Assembly: GCF_002886185.1 (NCBI RefSeq)
Contig: NZ_KZ614146.1
Span: 2,949,924 to 3,013,923, forward strand
Reading direction: 5' to 3'
Length of the DNA stretch: 64,000 nucleotides
DNA from: Salipaludibacillus neizhouensis
GTDB lineage: Bacteria > Bacillota > Bacilli > Bacillales > Salisediminibacteriaceae
Position numbers and translations under genes: made by a program. This document shows positions 27,012-35,719 of this stretch, piece after piece. The notes under the pieces are model-generated. The model searched no databases. It was not told where the DNA came from and saw only the letters and a program-made list of their open reading frames with translations. Position 1 is the stretch's first letter; the number at the start of each line of letters is the position of its first letter.

Positions 27012-27354
27012 TTGTACATTTCCCCCTTATTCTAATTGAGTGAATCGAACCATCCATACATAGAACCTTTTTTATAGAACTTTCATCCCCCCCCTTTGCT
27101 TCAAGGCATGAATTAAATTTTCCAAGGTTCTCCGGTTCACACCCTAAATATAAAGCGTTTACATTTTTCCGACAACATTCAATTTTTGCTATCCGTTATT
27201 ACAAAGAATACATATGTAAAAACCTTATATGTAAACCTTTTCACTCGAATTTGCACTTTCTTGGCAAACCACACTTTCTTGCAATACAGCATCTATTCAT
27301 AACCTAAGGTAGGAAATAAAGTACTTCTCTGCTCTAATTAAAAAACAACACAAA
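27012..27354 (-). promoter_or_regulatory. Promoter region of the pectin operon
   Basis: About 340 bp without a gene between the operon and the regulator terminator. Apart from the cre-like box at 27150-27163 and AT-rich stretches around 27180-27260, I see no further recognisable motif. The AraC-type regulator next door presumably binds here. Confidence 0.4.
27150..27163 (-). promoter_or_regulatory. cre-like CcpA site of the pectin operon
   Basis: Minus strand TGTAAACGCTTTAT, 12 of 14 to the cre consensus, 139 bp upstream of the binding-protein start. Confidence 0.5.
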
Positions 27355-27399
27355 AGCATTACTAACCCCCAATAATAATTGAAGGGTTAAGTAATGCTT
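27355..27399 (-). terminator. Terminator of the AraC-type regulator gene
   Basis: AGCATTACT plus AACCC (from 27355) pairs with GGGTT plus AGTAATGCT (to 27398); on the minus strand TTTTG follows. It lies just after the regulator stop at 27408. Confidence 0.85.
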
Positions 27400-27407
27400 C
27401 CTGTTAA

Positions 27408-29750
27408 TCATTGTTCATTAGTAAGCTTTTTCCGGTATTGACTCGGAGTAACACCAACCTGCTTTTTAAAAATACGATTAAAATAACTATGCCGGTAACC
27501 TACTTCTTCAGCAATATCGTTAATTTTCATATTTGTTTGCAGAAGTAACTCTTTTGCTTTATCCATTCTTAATCCAGTCAAGTAGTCTATGAAATTAACA
27601 CCAATCACTTTTTTGAAAGCTTTACTTAACGTATACGGATTCGTTTTTACATCATCCGCACAGCTTTCTAACGAGACATCCTCCTTAAAATTCTCTTGAA
27701 TATATGTGCAAACTTGTTCAACAACACTTTTCATTTCAATATTAACTCTTCCCTCTACTTTCTGAACAAAAGGAGTAATGACTTCATCTCTTAACCAAAT
27801 GACCATTTGTTCAGGTTCGCGCAGGTGAGTCACTTCTTCAAACATATTCTTCCCTTCAAAAATCTCATTTGGGTGAATTCCGGAATACAGTATTTCATGT
27901 TGAATACTACTAAACAATTGTGTAATTGCTGGTAAAATGTTAATTTCTTTACTTCCTTCTTCAATAAGTTCCTGTATAAAATCCCTTATTAATTTCTCCG
28001 CTTCATCGATATGTCCTATCCTTATAGCTTGTAAAATTTCTTTTTCAATTTCAAATGGATAGTGAATATAATTTAAATTTTTAGAAGGTTCCATCGTTTG
28101 TAAATCAATGATTTGATTTTCATCTTCAAAATTACGATACCGTTTTCCCTGTCGTACCTCTTCAAATAAGTACGGAATACGTTTTATTTCTTCATCCGGT
28201 TTACTTATCGTTACCGTTACTTGTGTTTGAAGTACTCGATTAAGAATATCCGTAATTTGTTCAGAGAAGCCATGTAATTCTGCTCTCATTTCTTTATTAC
28301 TAGGATAAACAATGAGGACTACTGTCGATAGATCATAAAAATTGATGACATTATATTGATCAAATCGTTGGTGTGAAGCTTCCTCCATTATGTTTGTCAA
28401 CGTAAAAGCAACTAAACTTTCATCTTGCTTCATAAGTGCCCCTTTGGATTCATGTAAACCTAATACTTGAATATCAATCACTACAAAGGAGTGTTCCTTT
28501 AATTCCCATCCATAGTTTTGCATTCGATTGTATAAATCTTGTTCTGTATAATGATACAAATACCCTTGAATAAGTTGCAGTAGAAAACTATTCCTTAATT
28601 GAGGCAGCTGTGTCGTTAACCGATTTTGTAATGATTTACTTTCCTTTGACAATTCATTAAATTGCTGTTCAATTAGTAAGAACTCATCCTTTTTTTCATC
28701 ATTTGACCACTTATCCTCGGCACTAAGTACCTTTATCAGTTTTGCTACGGGACTATATATCTTTTTAGAAACAAACCACGATAAAATTAAAGCCAATAGT
28801 AGCCCTGCCAAGCTGATGAGGATAATAATCTTTGATATAAAAACGATTGGCGTTGTAATCGAGGACATTGGTGCAGCTGATACATATGTCCATTCAGAGT
28901 CTATTCTCTTCATTTTCCCATAAGAAACAGAATACGTTTCATCTGAATATTCAAAAGTAAAAGAACCCGCTGGCACATTGTCAAATTCATTTAGTAATCT
29001 CTCTCTCACCATCTGATTAAATGATTCTTCTCCTGTACTGTTATCAGCTACTAAAACATTATTATCTTCATCTAACAAAAATGTTGCACCTTTGTCATAT
29101 GGAGTTAATGCTTTAAATATATCAGCCACCTTCGCACGGTCTAATATTAAAATAATAGATCCGAATGGGGCATTGCTGTTTCCAGGAATACTATGAGTAA
29201 GAACAAGCGGGGTTGGGTCTTCAAACTCACTTTCATTTGGAGAATAATAAAGTCGATTCCAACTTATATTCTTGTGATTTGCTAAAATTGACTGATAAAA
29301 TTCATGTTCTTCTTCCTCAAGTACGTTATAGCTCGGTTTAAATATTACAGGTGTTGGAGAATCAACATAAAGCTCCACCTTATCAATCATCGGATTACTC
29401 CCCTGTAAAACAAGAAGTGTTCGAACGATATCACGAGTGTCTTGAAAATTTTCTACATAATTAAGATCCATTAATGACGAATTGAATCTAGGTTCAAATG
29501 CCCAATGTGAGACAGAAGTCTCAAGATAATCAAATTGATCATTTATGTTTTCTGCTCGCTGTATTATTTGACTTTCATGCATTTCCTTAAGCGAATCCTC
29601 CACTTCACTAACTCCAAACCAGTAAATACCAATCCCTGATATTAATCCTGGAGTAAACGCAATCAAGAGAATTAGAATAAAACTTTTACGAAAATACTGA
29701 CTTTTCCAACCATATGTATTTTTCTGAGTATTCTTGAGATGTTTAAGCAC
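27408..29750 (-). CDS. Membrane-bound AraC-family regulator (YtdP-like)
   Basis: 780 residues. A first membrane helix lies near 27-48 (FILILLIAFTPGLISGIGIY) and a second near 305-327 (IIILISLAGLLLALILSWFV), enclosing a ~255-residue extracellular Cache-like sensor. The cytoplasmic part ends in two HTH motifs: LESCADDVKTNPYTLSKAFK and INDIAEEVGYRHSYFNRIFK, followed by VGVTPSQYRK, the AraC signature. It probably senses a pectin fragment outside the cell and activates the adjacent operon, as YtdP/YesS do in B. subtilis. TTG/ATG region at 29750; no partner kinase is needed for this class. Confidence 0.9.
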   Translation of the reverse strand: MLKHLKNTQKNTYGWKSQYFRKSFILILLIAFTPGLISGIGIYWFGVSEVEDSLKEMHESQIIQRAENINDQFDYLETSVSHWAFEPRFNSSLMDLNYVENFQDTRDIVRTLLVLQGSNPMIDKVELYVDSPTPVIFKPSYNVLEEEEHEFYQSILANHKNISWNRLYYSPNESEFEDPTPLVLTHSIPGNSNAPFGSIILILDRAKVADIFKALTPYDKGATFLLDEDNNVLVADNSTGEESFNQMVRERLLNEFDNVPAGSFTFEYSDETYSVSYGKMKRIDSEWTYVSAAPMSSITTPIVFISKIIILISLAGLLLALILSWFVSKKIYSPVAKLIKVLSAEDKWSNDEKKDEFLLIEQQFNELSKESKSLQNRLTTQLPQLRNSFLLQLIQGYLYHYTEQDLYNRMQNYGWELKEHSFVVIDIQVLGLHESKGALMKQDESLVAFTLTNIMEEASHQRFDQYNVINFYDLSTVVLIVYPSNKEMRAELHGFSEQITDILNRVLQTQVTVTISKPDEEIKRIPYLFEEVRQGKRYRNFEDENQIIDLQTMEPSKNLNYIHYPFEIEKEILQAIRIGHIDEAEKLIRDFIQELIEEGSKEINILPAITQLFSSIQHEILYSGIHPNEIFEGKNMFEEVTHLREPEQMVIWLRDEVITPFVQKVEGRVNIEMKSVVEQVCTYIQENFKEDVSLESCADDVKTNPYTLSKAFKKVIGVNFIDYLTGLRMDKAKELLLQTNMKINDIAEEVGYRHSYFNRIFKKQVGVTPSQYRKKLTNEQ

Positions 29751-29847
29751 TCAGTCCCCCACCTTATTCCTGTATCGTTTCCCCACCAATTATGTAAGCA
29801 TTATCATTATACTACACTAATCTGAATTTTTGTGCTGTATTCTGTCG

Positions 29848-29884
29848 AAAAATGCTAGATGTGACCTAAACATCTAGCATTTTT
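29848..29884. terminator. Bidirectional terminator-type hairpin
   Basis: AAAAATGCTAGATGT pairs perfectly with ACATCTAGCATTTTT across a 7-base loop. It lies between the SDR 3' end and the regulator promoter; T tracts exist on both strands. Confidence 0.85.
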
Positions 29885-29967
29885 AGTTACTCCAAATACA
29901 ATATAAGGTAGGTGTTGCCGAATAACTCTTTGAAAGAAAGTTTACTGTTTTTTATTAGATTATTATT

Positions 29968-30807
29968 TTAGTCGAAATCTGTAGTGGTTCCATGAATTCT
30001 CCATTCATTTAAATCTTTTTGGACATTTAATATTTTCTGCTCCGCAACCTCATATGCGTCTTTCCCTAGAAATAAATGTAAAGGAGGATTTTCTGATTGT
30101 ACTGCCTTAATCAAAACATCCATCCCTTTTTCTGGGTCTCCTGGCTGGTTTCTGTCGTACTGCTGGATAGCTTCGATTTGTGCTTCCCTTGCTTGTTTAT
30201 AATCATCAATGGGAATGTCTGGTCTAATCCCTATTGATTCTTCTGATAAGAAACTTGTTCGGAAATAACCCGGCTTTACAGCAATAACTCTAACCCCAAA
30301 TGGTTCTACATCCTGCGATAAAGATTCACTGAATCCATCAACTGCAAATTTAGTTGCAGCATAAATTGAACTTCCGCCAAATCCGTAGAATCCTGCTGTT
30401 GAAGAGAAATTTACTATCCTGCCAAATCTCTGTTTACGCAATTGTGGCAGAACTTGGCGTACTACATTAAACGTACCAAAAACATTGACTTCAAAATTTT
30501 GTCTTGTCTTTGCATCAGAAATCTCTTCAAAATATCCAATTTGTCCGTACCCCGCATTATTTACTACAACATGCAATTGTCCAAATTTGCTTATTGTTTG
30601 TGCAATTGCCTGCTTCACATCTTCTTCATCGCTTAAATTTAATTTTATAGGTAGAAAATCTTCACTTTCTCCTACTCCTTCCTTTAATAACTCTATATTT
30701 CTCGATGTGGCAGCTACCTTAAACCCTTTTCCTAACAGTTTTTTTGTTAAAGTAAGTCCCATTCCTTTAGAAGCACCCGTAATAAACCATACCAGATTAT
30801 TCCTCAT
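29968..30807 (-). CDS. Short-chain dehydrogenase/reductase
   Basis: 279 residues, classical SDR. Cofactor loop TGASKGMGLTLTKKLLGKG near residue 10, NNAGYG around 87, the active-site Ser in VNFSSTAGF and YAATK with catalytic Tyr/Lys near 155. The extended C-terminus is typical of SDRs annotated as 3-oxoacyl-reductase-like or retinol-dehydrogenase-like; the substrate is unknown. ATG at 30807 follows AAAGGAGATG. It is divergent from a MerR regulator and its promoter has the 19-bp spacing that MerR proteins activate (30841-30871). Confidence 0.88.
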   Translation of the reverse strand: MRNNLVWFITGASKGMGLTLTKKLLGKGFKVAATSRNIELLKEGVGESEDFLPIKLNLSDEEDVKQAIAQTISKFGQLHVVVNNAGYGQIGYFEEISDAKTRQNFEVNVFGTFNVVRQVLPQLRKQRFGRIVNFSSTAGFYGFGGSSIYAATKFAVDGFSESLSQDVEPFGVRVIAVKPGYFRTSFLSEESIGIRPDIPIDDYKQAREAQIEAIQQYDRNQPGDPEKGMDVLIKAVQSENPPLHLFLGKDAYEVAEQKILNVQKDLNEWRIHGTTTDFD

Positions 30808-30840
30808 GTATTATCATCTCCTTTTTTTAGTTACTTTTAT

Positions 30841-30871
30841 AGTTTAGCAATTAGAGTATTCTATAAGTCAA
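30841..30871 (-). promoter_or_regulatory. MerR-type promoter of the SDR gene
   Basis: Minus strand -35 TTGACT (30866-30871) and -10 TAAACT (30841-30846) are 19 bp apart, too wide for unaided sigma-A and typical of MerR targets. The spacer holds the near-palindrome TTAGAGTATTCTATAA on the plus strand. Confidence 0.65.
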
Positions 30872-30950
30872 ATCAAAAAAAATATCTGCTATTCTACCTT
30901 GTTTTTGGGTAAAAATAGAATTTTACAAGGATATATATCGTACAATAACC

Positions 30951-30966
30951 TTAGAGTAACTATAAG
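30951..30966 (+). promoter_or_regulatory. Second MerR half-site pair, upstream of merR
   Basis: TTAGAGTAACTATAAG repeats the operator in the SDR promoter with one base fewer in the centre. It lies 22 bp before the merR start, suggesting autoregulation. Confidence 0.5.
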
Positions 30967-30987
30967 ATTAAGAGAGGTGAGAAATAG

Positions 30988-31365
30988 ATGTCCTTTACCG
31001 TAAAAGAAGTTTCAAAAATAACTGATGTAACTCCCTATACATTGCGTTTTTATGAAAAAGAAGGAGTGCTTCCCTATGTTAAAAGGGATAAAAATGGGTT
31101 TCGTACCTATAGCCAGGGGGATATTGAATGGATTGAATGTGTTCAGGTGTTACGTTCTACCGGATTACCATTAAAAGAAATTAAAGAATATGTAGAGCTT
31201 TACCAGATTGGGGATAGCACTTTAGCAAGGCGAAAGAAATTAATGTCCAATCAAAAGGAAAAAGTCACAAAACATATCAATAAACTTATGAAAACATTAG
31301 AACTAATCAACTACAAGATGGCCCTCTATGAAGTACAAGAAAAGAAAATTGACAAATTCCCATAA
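30988..31365 (+). CDS. MerR-family regulator (AdhR-like subgroup)
   Basis: 125 residues. The N-terminal winged HTH is FTVKEVSKITDVTPYTLRFY, followed by YEKEGVLPYVKRDKNGFRTY. A single Cys51 (DIEWIECVQVLRSTG) sits where AdhR of B. subtilis has its aldehyde-sensing Cys52. The C-terminal part is a long dimerisation helix. The likely role is to activate the divergent SDR gene in response to a reactive aldehyde or similar electrophile; this is inferred from the Cys and the promoter architecture. ATG at 30988 follows AGAGAGGTGAG. Terminator at 31433-31478. Confidence 0.85.
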   Translation: MSFTVKEVSKITDVTPYTLRFYEKEGVLPYVKRDKNGFRTYSQGDIEWIECVQVLRSTGLPLKEIKEYVELYQIGDSTLARRKKLMSNQKEKVTKHINKLMKTLELINYKMALYEVQEKKIDKFP

Positions 31366-31432
31366 ATAGAAAGGTAAAAGAGAACATAGCACGAAAATGA
31401 TAAAACTTTTTTATGAAAATTTTTTTCAAAAC

Positions 31433-31478
31433 AAAAGAATCCATTTTGATCAATCATTTTTGCTAAATGGATTCTTTT
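31433..31478 (+). terminator. Terminator of the merR gene
   Basis: AAAAGAATCCATTT (31433-31446) pairs with AAATGGATTCTTTT (31465-31478). Confidence 0.8.
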
Positions 31479-31791
31479 ATTTTGACGTAATAAGAGAGTT
31501 TGAGAGGGATTTTTGATAAAACTTTATTTCAAAGCAACACCTAAAGTAATAAAGCACATAAAAAATACTACATTCATGTTATCACTCTAAAAAGGATGCA
31601 AATGAGTTAAAACGATTGTAATTGCGTTTATTCTTAAAATATTAAAGCGCATTAATCTATTAAATAAGTGCAAGGCAACTGATAGTAAATATTGGTGCCA
31701 TATAGAGGTGAGCATGGCAGTCTGAGTGTACCTATAATCTTTCTATAGCGCCACTCAGGGTGACCGTTTTATCGGTGCGAGTGTCACTAAA
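31479..31791. other. Gene-free stretch
   Basis: No open frame with a ribosome site was found. Between about 31740 and 31790 there are short inverted repeats (GTGACACTC/GAGTGTCAC-like and CACCGATAAAACGGT) that may belong to another decayed element. Otherwise nothing is recognised. Confidence 0.3.
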
Positions 31792-31935
31792 AGAGGATGT
31801 TCAAAAAGGTAGTTTTGCTTACCTTTTGAACATCCTCTAAGCAATGAGCTAAGTCGATGCATTGTCTGAGTGATTTTCTCAGAACCAACAAGCAGCGTGT
31901 GTAGCCATTGCACATACCTTTTTGAACGAACTCTT
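31792..31935 (+). repeat. R2 element, copy A (144 bp)
   Basis: Opens with a terminator-like hairpin, AGAGGATGTTCAAAA... pairing with ...TTTTGAACATCCTCT (31792-31838). AAGCAATGAGC follows, then a small hairpin CTGAG-TGATTTT-CTCAG (31866-31882), then GCCATTGC, which pairs back to GCAATG, and finally TACCTTTTTGAAC, an inverted copy of the first arm. Copies B, C and D share this order. Confidence 0.75.
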
Positions 31936-32059
31936 AAAGACTTCTATCTTCCATCGTAACACTTTTTGAATACAAACACTTTAATCCACTGAATTTAACT
32001 TTTAGCTAGGTAAGCATCTCGTTAAGAACAAACATCATTTCTTTTTCACCTATTTTGTT

Positions 32060-32205
32060 GCTCTGTAATCATCGAAGGTTGTGTGGAAGAATACCGCTCG
32101 CCTATCAGGAGAAAGGCGTTACTAATAGGCTTTTTAAAAATGCGGATGCTTCGCTCATTGCGTCAATAGGCACTAAAAAAGTAAAAATCGACTTTTTCAG
32201 ACCCC
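32060..32205 (-). repeat. R2 element, copy D, degenerate
   Basis: On the minus strand it shows the first hairpin (AAAAAGTCGATTTTTACTTTTT type), GCAATGAGC, GCATTTTTAAAAAGCCTAT and ATAGGCGAGCGG, in the same order as copy C, with extra bases and mutations. An open frame of 74 codons across it is a by-product. Confidence 0.5.
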
Positions 32206-32407
32206 TTCTAACTAACGCTCTACGGGGTGTCGAGGATTCTTCCAAGCAACAACTTTTTAAAAAGGCAATTTACTTATAATGGGTTCTGTATTCGGAGACA
32301 AAATAAAAAATAACAATCGAATTAGCCTCTTTTATTCATTGTTAAATCAATGAAGTAACTTCATTTATCTTTTAATTAATAACCCAATTAACAAACAAAA
32401 TTACTGC

Positions 32408-32835
32408 ATGACAATAGCTATTGTCATAACTCTGATAACATTGCTAATATCAAACGGAAAGTGTGGCAAGGAGTTTTTGAATTGGATATATAGTACATAT
32501 GAATTTGGTGAAGATATGGGTTTAATGGTTTTAGTTAATAAAGAAGATAACACTCTAATTGGTCACCCTGGTTTGGTTCCGCAACTGATTGATGGTAATG
32601 AGGAAATAGAAATAGGCTATTAGATATGCCGAAACATTGGGGGTAAGGGTATGCAACAGAATCAGCTAAGGCACTTTTGGAATATGGTAATAAACAACTT
32701 AATAAACAAAGGTTTATTGCACTAATTCAACCTGAAAATTTGGCTTCTAAAAAAGTTGCAAATAAAATAAGAATGGAATTAGATAAGAAAATTGTATTAG
32801 ACGCACAAGACGTAAATGTATATGCCACTATATAA
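32408..32835 (+). pseudogene. GNAT acetyltransferase pseudogene (RimJ/RimL-like)
   Basis: The first frame reads YSTYEFGEDMGLMVLVNKED then TLIGHPGLVPQLIDGNEEIE and stops at a TAG after IGY. The continuing frame, shifted by one, has YATESAKALLEYGNKQLNKQ and RFIALIQPENLASKKVANKI, the acetyl-CoA-binding and C-terminal helices of a GNAT. So there is at least one in-frame stop and one frameshift. No proper start or ribosome site remains. It lies at the start of a stretch of decayed genes. Confidence 0.75.
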
Positions 32836-33042
32836 ATGTAATTTCTTGAAAGAAGAGCTTGTGAAGAATGTACTTAAAGTAACTGGTGGAAGAGTGGAAT
32901 AAGGGGTTATTATTTTGTTGGGAATATAAGTGGAGTTACTGGTGGAATTATAATTCCTATTTTATTTTTAGTATTTCTTATAATCGGACTTTGGTATAGT
33001 TAAATTCATTTATTTAAATCAGGTGTTTATTTTTTCTTTTTA

Positions 33043-33264
33043 TTGATAATTCATGAAATCTATTTATTCGTATCACCGCCTTTAGTAAGACGCTATATAG
33101 ACACGCTTGTATCAGAGGATAATGCTCTAATGTTAGAAATGACTGTCGGGGAATTGGTAGCATTACTTTCTCTTATTCCAAAAATAATTGAATTGATTGC
33201 TTTTATTTTTTTAATAGTAGGTTTATACCGTTTTTCGAGTTTAAAAAAAATATCGTCAAAATAG
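33043..33264 (+). CDS. Small membrane protein, possibly a remnant
   Basis: 73 residues with one clear hydrophobic segment near the C-terminus (LIPKIIELIAFIFLIVGLYR). The only start is a TTG at 33043 without a ribosome site, so the N-terminus may be lost. A short hydrophobic frame just upstream (32930-33003, ending LVFLIIGLWYS) is likewise without a good start. No family recognised. Confidence 0.25.
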   Translation: MIIHEIYLFVSPPLVRRYIDTLVSEDNALMLEMTVGELVALLSLIPKIIELIAFIFLIVGLYRFSSLKKISSK

Positions 33265-33309
33265 TTTCTTTGTGAAATATTCCCCTTAAACAAATGGGGG
33301 AGCGGTAGT

Positions 33310-33480
33310 TACAAAAGCCTGCGCTTTCGTCATGGTGCTAACGGGAAGAATAGTTGGATAACTCTTTTGGTTATTTGTGGTACGCCCAGCAGGCGCTGTA
33401 AGCTCGAGGGGAAAGTCTTAAGCACGAAACGTTAAGTGTAATGCCCAACTGAGGTAAAGGTGCCTCGGCATCGTGGTTTG
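33310..33480 (+). ncRNA. Structured non-coding stretch, possibly a group II intron domain remnant
   Basis: This 170-bp stretch is more GC-rich than its surroundings and full of short complementary pairs: TAACTCTTTTGGTTA, GCCcagcaGGC, CACGAAACGTTAAGTG and GAGGTAAAGGTGCCTC. Phrases such as CTGAGGTAAAGGTGCCTCGGC and GAGGGGAAAGTCTTAAGCACG recall domain I/IV boundaries of bacterial group II introns. No reverse transcriptase is nearby, so it would be a fragment. The identity is a weak guess. Confidence 0.25.
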
Positions 33481-33591
33481 TTTTTTGGATTGTTATTATG
33501 CTGGGTGTGATAGTTAGGGAGTCTATGTGAACAAATTGAAATGACTACTCGATTATACCATCAATTTCATTAAAAAAAGGAGTGAATAATC

Positions 33592-34272
33592 ATTAAATCA
33601 GACAGAAAAACAGCTATAATTCTAGGGTTATTGTTGGTATTAAGTTTTGTATTTGGAATACTTAGTTCTGTTCCAGCGTTAGAGTATCCAGATTATCTTG
33701 TAAAGTTGTCAGAAATCGAAATGCAAGTACTGATTGCAACTTTTTTTCAGGCAGCAATGGCAGTGGTATATGTAAGTATTGCCGTGTTATTATATCCAAT
33801 AATTAAAAAATACAACGAAAGTTTAGCGACAGGATACTTAGGTTTAAGGATTATCGGAGCTGGATTTCTCTTTGCAGGTATAGGCCCACTCCTTCTTTTA
33901 TTATGGTTGAGTCAGAGTTATGTAATTACCAGCGAGGTTAACTCATCGTATTTTCAAATAACGGGTGAATTACTAAGACAAGGTAGAGATATTCTGAATC
34001 ATATAGGAATGGTATTGCCATGGAGTATTGGCGGTTTGATACTCTATTATTGCCTATATAAAATTAGACTCATCCCAAGATGGTTATCGATATGGGGTAT
34101 TATTGGTTCTACATTTACTCTCCTTGCTACGATTATGTTGATGTTGAACATCATAAAATTAGTGAGCCCAGTCTACCTTATTTTAAATGCACCAATAGCC
34201 TTTGGCGAGCTTGTTCTAGCTATACTTCTGATAGTCAGAGGGTTCAATCCCCACGAAAATAAATCTAATTAA
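33592..34272 (+). CDS. DUF4386-type membrane protein with a non-standard start
   Basis: About 226 residues with six hydrophobic segments, including YLGLRIIGAGFLFAGIGPLL and LYKIRLIPRWLSIWGIIGS, the DUF4386 pattern. Family members begin with a charged RKTA stretch before the first membrane helix; here that stretch (KSDRKTAIILGLLLVLSF) is present but is preceded by an ATT codon at 33592, nine bases after AAGGAG. So either ATT is used as start or an ATG has mutated. Starting at TTG 33631 would cut the first helix. Function unknown. Followed 14 bp later by a decayed NAD-binding gene. Confidence 0.65.
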   Translation: MKSDRKTAIILGLLLVLSFVFGILSSVPALEYPDYLVKLSEIEMQVLIATFFQAAMAVVYVSIAVLLYPIIKKYNESLATGYLGLRIIGAGFLFAGIGPLLLLLWLSQSYVITSEVNSSYFQITGELLRQGRDILNHIGMVLPWSIGGLILYYCLYKIRLIPRWLSIWGIIGSTFTLLATIMLMLNIIKLVSPVYLILNAPIAFGELVLAILLIVRGFNPHENKSN

Positions 34273-34286
34273 AAAGGAGTTAGAAA

Positions 34287-35023
34287 ATGAGAGTATTAGT
34301 TCTTGGAGCAAGCGGCGCTACCGGAAAACAAGTGGTCAAACAATTAATTGAAAAACAAATATATTCTCGGATTGTCATTAGAAAAAGTGCGGTTCTTCCT
34401 GAAGAAATACTAGAAAATCCATTAGTGGAAATAGTGGAGGGAAATATCAACGAATTAAATGATTCTGAGATAAATAACCTTATAGGTGAGTGTAATGTCA
34501 TTATCTCGTGTCTTGGTCACAATGTTACGCTCAAAGGGTTGTTTGGTATACCTCGTTATTTAGTGTTTGATGCAATAAAAAGAATAAGTGGGGCAGTCAA
34601 AAATAAGGCTAACAAAAAAGTAAAGCTTATACTTATGGGTACAACAGCTTATACGAATTCTTTATCGAGAGAGACAAATTCTATGGGAGAAAAAATAATC
34701 CTTTCCTTACTGAAGCTTTTGCTCCCTCCTCATTGAGATAACGTCAATGCTGCAAATTATCTGATTACCGAAATTGGTAAAAAGGACTAAAAGATATTGG
34801 TTTGTAGTACGACCCGATACATTAGTCAACCATGATGAATTAAAGTATATATGAAGTTTGCGAATCTCCTGTAAGAAGTCCAATATTCAATGCAGGTAAA
34901 ACTAGCAGAATTAATGTAAGTCATTTTATGACTGAACTAGTGACAGTTGATAAAACATGGAAGGATTGGCAGTTTAAGACTCCAGTAATTTATAATAAAT
35001 TGATAATAAAAAGCGATGAGTAG
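34287..35023 (+). pseudogene. NAD(P)-binding (NmrA/YwnB-like) pseudogene
   Basis: Starts well: MRVLVLGASGATGKQVVKQL with the GxxGxxG loop and AAAAAGGAG upstream. The frame breaks at a TGA near 34734 after LLKLLLPPH. Beyond it, NVNAANYLITEIGKKD, then WFVVRPDTLVNHDELKY and YEVCESPVRSPIFNAG belong to the rest of the same family but lie in different frames with further stops. At least one nonsense and two frameshift changes. The first 149 residues could still be made but would lack the substrate half. Confidence 0.8.
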
Positions 35024-35048
35024 AATTGCACTTTCTTTTATGAGGATG

Positions 35049-35078
35049 CCAAAGTGCGTCCGTGCGCTTTGGTGTTTT
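35049..35078 (+). terminator. Terminator-like hairpin
   Basis: CCAAAGTGCG pairs with the GCGCTTTGG arm (35064-35072) and TGTTTTTC follows. It sits after the NAD-binding pseudogene. Confidence 0.65.
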
Positions 35079-35127
35079 TCAGTCGGGCACTACTCTTAAC
35101 ACGGCGTGGTTATTTAATAGACCTTGA

Positions 35128-35596
35128 TGGCTATTATTGGGAAGCGATACCGAGGTGTACATGTATATGAGTGACTCTTCTGACTTATATAGTCTGGAGG
35201 ACATCGAACAGTTTTGTGATAAAATCAAGGACCGAAAAAACTATATAAATTATAGACAAAAAGACAAATAAAGAAATTGGGCGAGTTGCGTTACCATTTC
35301 TAGACTATGAGCATAGGAATACTGAAATCTTAATTATGATTGGTGAAAAAGATTACTGGGGTAAAGGGTACGGAAAAGAAGCATTTCAATTGCTTTTAGA
35401 TTACGTATTTATTGAGCTTAATTTACATCGAGTTGGTCTAAAGGTATTTTCTTTTAATGAAAAAGCAATTAGAATGTATGGAAAATTGGATTTCCAAGTT
35501 GAAGGTAAACTAAGAGAGTCATTATATAGAAACGGGAAATGGCACAATATTTATTTAATGGGATTATTAAAAAGTGAATACTTAAAAGGAAATTAA
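35128..35596 (+). pseudogene. GNAT acetyltransferase pseudogene 2
   Basis: The upstream frame reads GSDTEVYMYMSDSSDLYSLE then DIEQFCDKIKDRKNY and ends at a stop; after a one-base shift IDKKTNKEIGRVALPFLDYE runs into GEKDYWGKGYGKEAFQLLLD and LNLHRVGLKVFSFNEKAIRM, the acetyl-CoA site of a RimJ/RimL-like GNAT. The N-terminus has no start. So the gene is broken by a frameshift near 35255 and truncated at the 5' end. The 86-residue C-terminal frame (35336-35596) is intact but is not a complete enzyme. Confidence 0.75.
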
Positions 35597-35615
35597 CCAC
35601 AATTATATACTTCAA

Positions 35616-35657
35616 TTAACGGGTGCTATCATTTAATAAGCAAAAACGGGGGTTTTA
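35616..35657 (+). repeat. R3 repeat, degenerate copy
   Basis: TTAACGGGTGCTATCATTTA then AATAAGC. It shares TAACGGGTGC..TAG/C..AATAAG with stretches at 39289, 42802 and 46936. Confidence 0.3.
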
Positions 35658-35719
35658 AATCTTTCTTTTTTGTCAGCTCACAAACCTCTTAGTGAAAAGG
35701 GATTGAGATTGAATTTTGG

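Noticed and set aside
32055-32279. 74-codon open frame on the plus strand
   Set aside because: It lies across the degenerate R2 copy D, has no ribosome site and no protein-like composition.
33043-33264. Toxin-antitoxin or phage holin idea for the small membrane frame
   Set aside because: Only one helix, no partner gene, no ribosome site.
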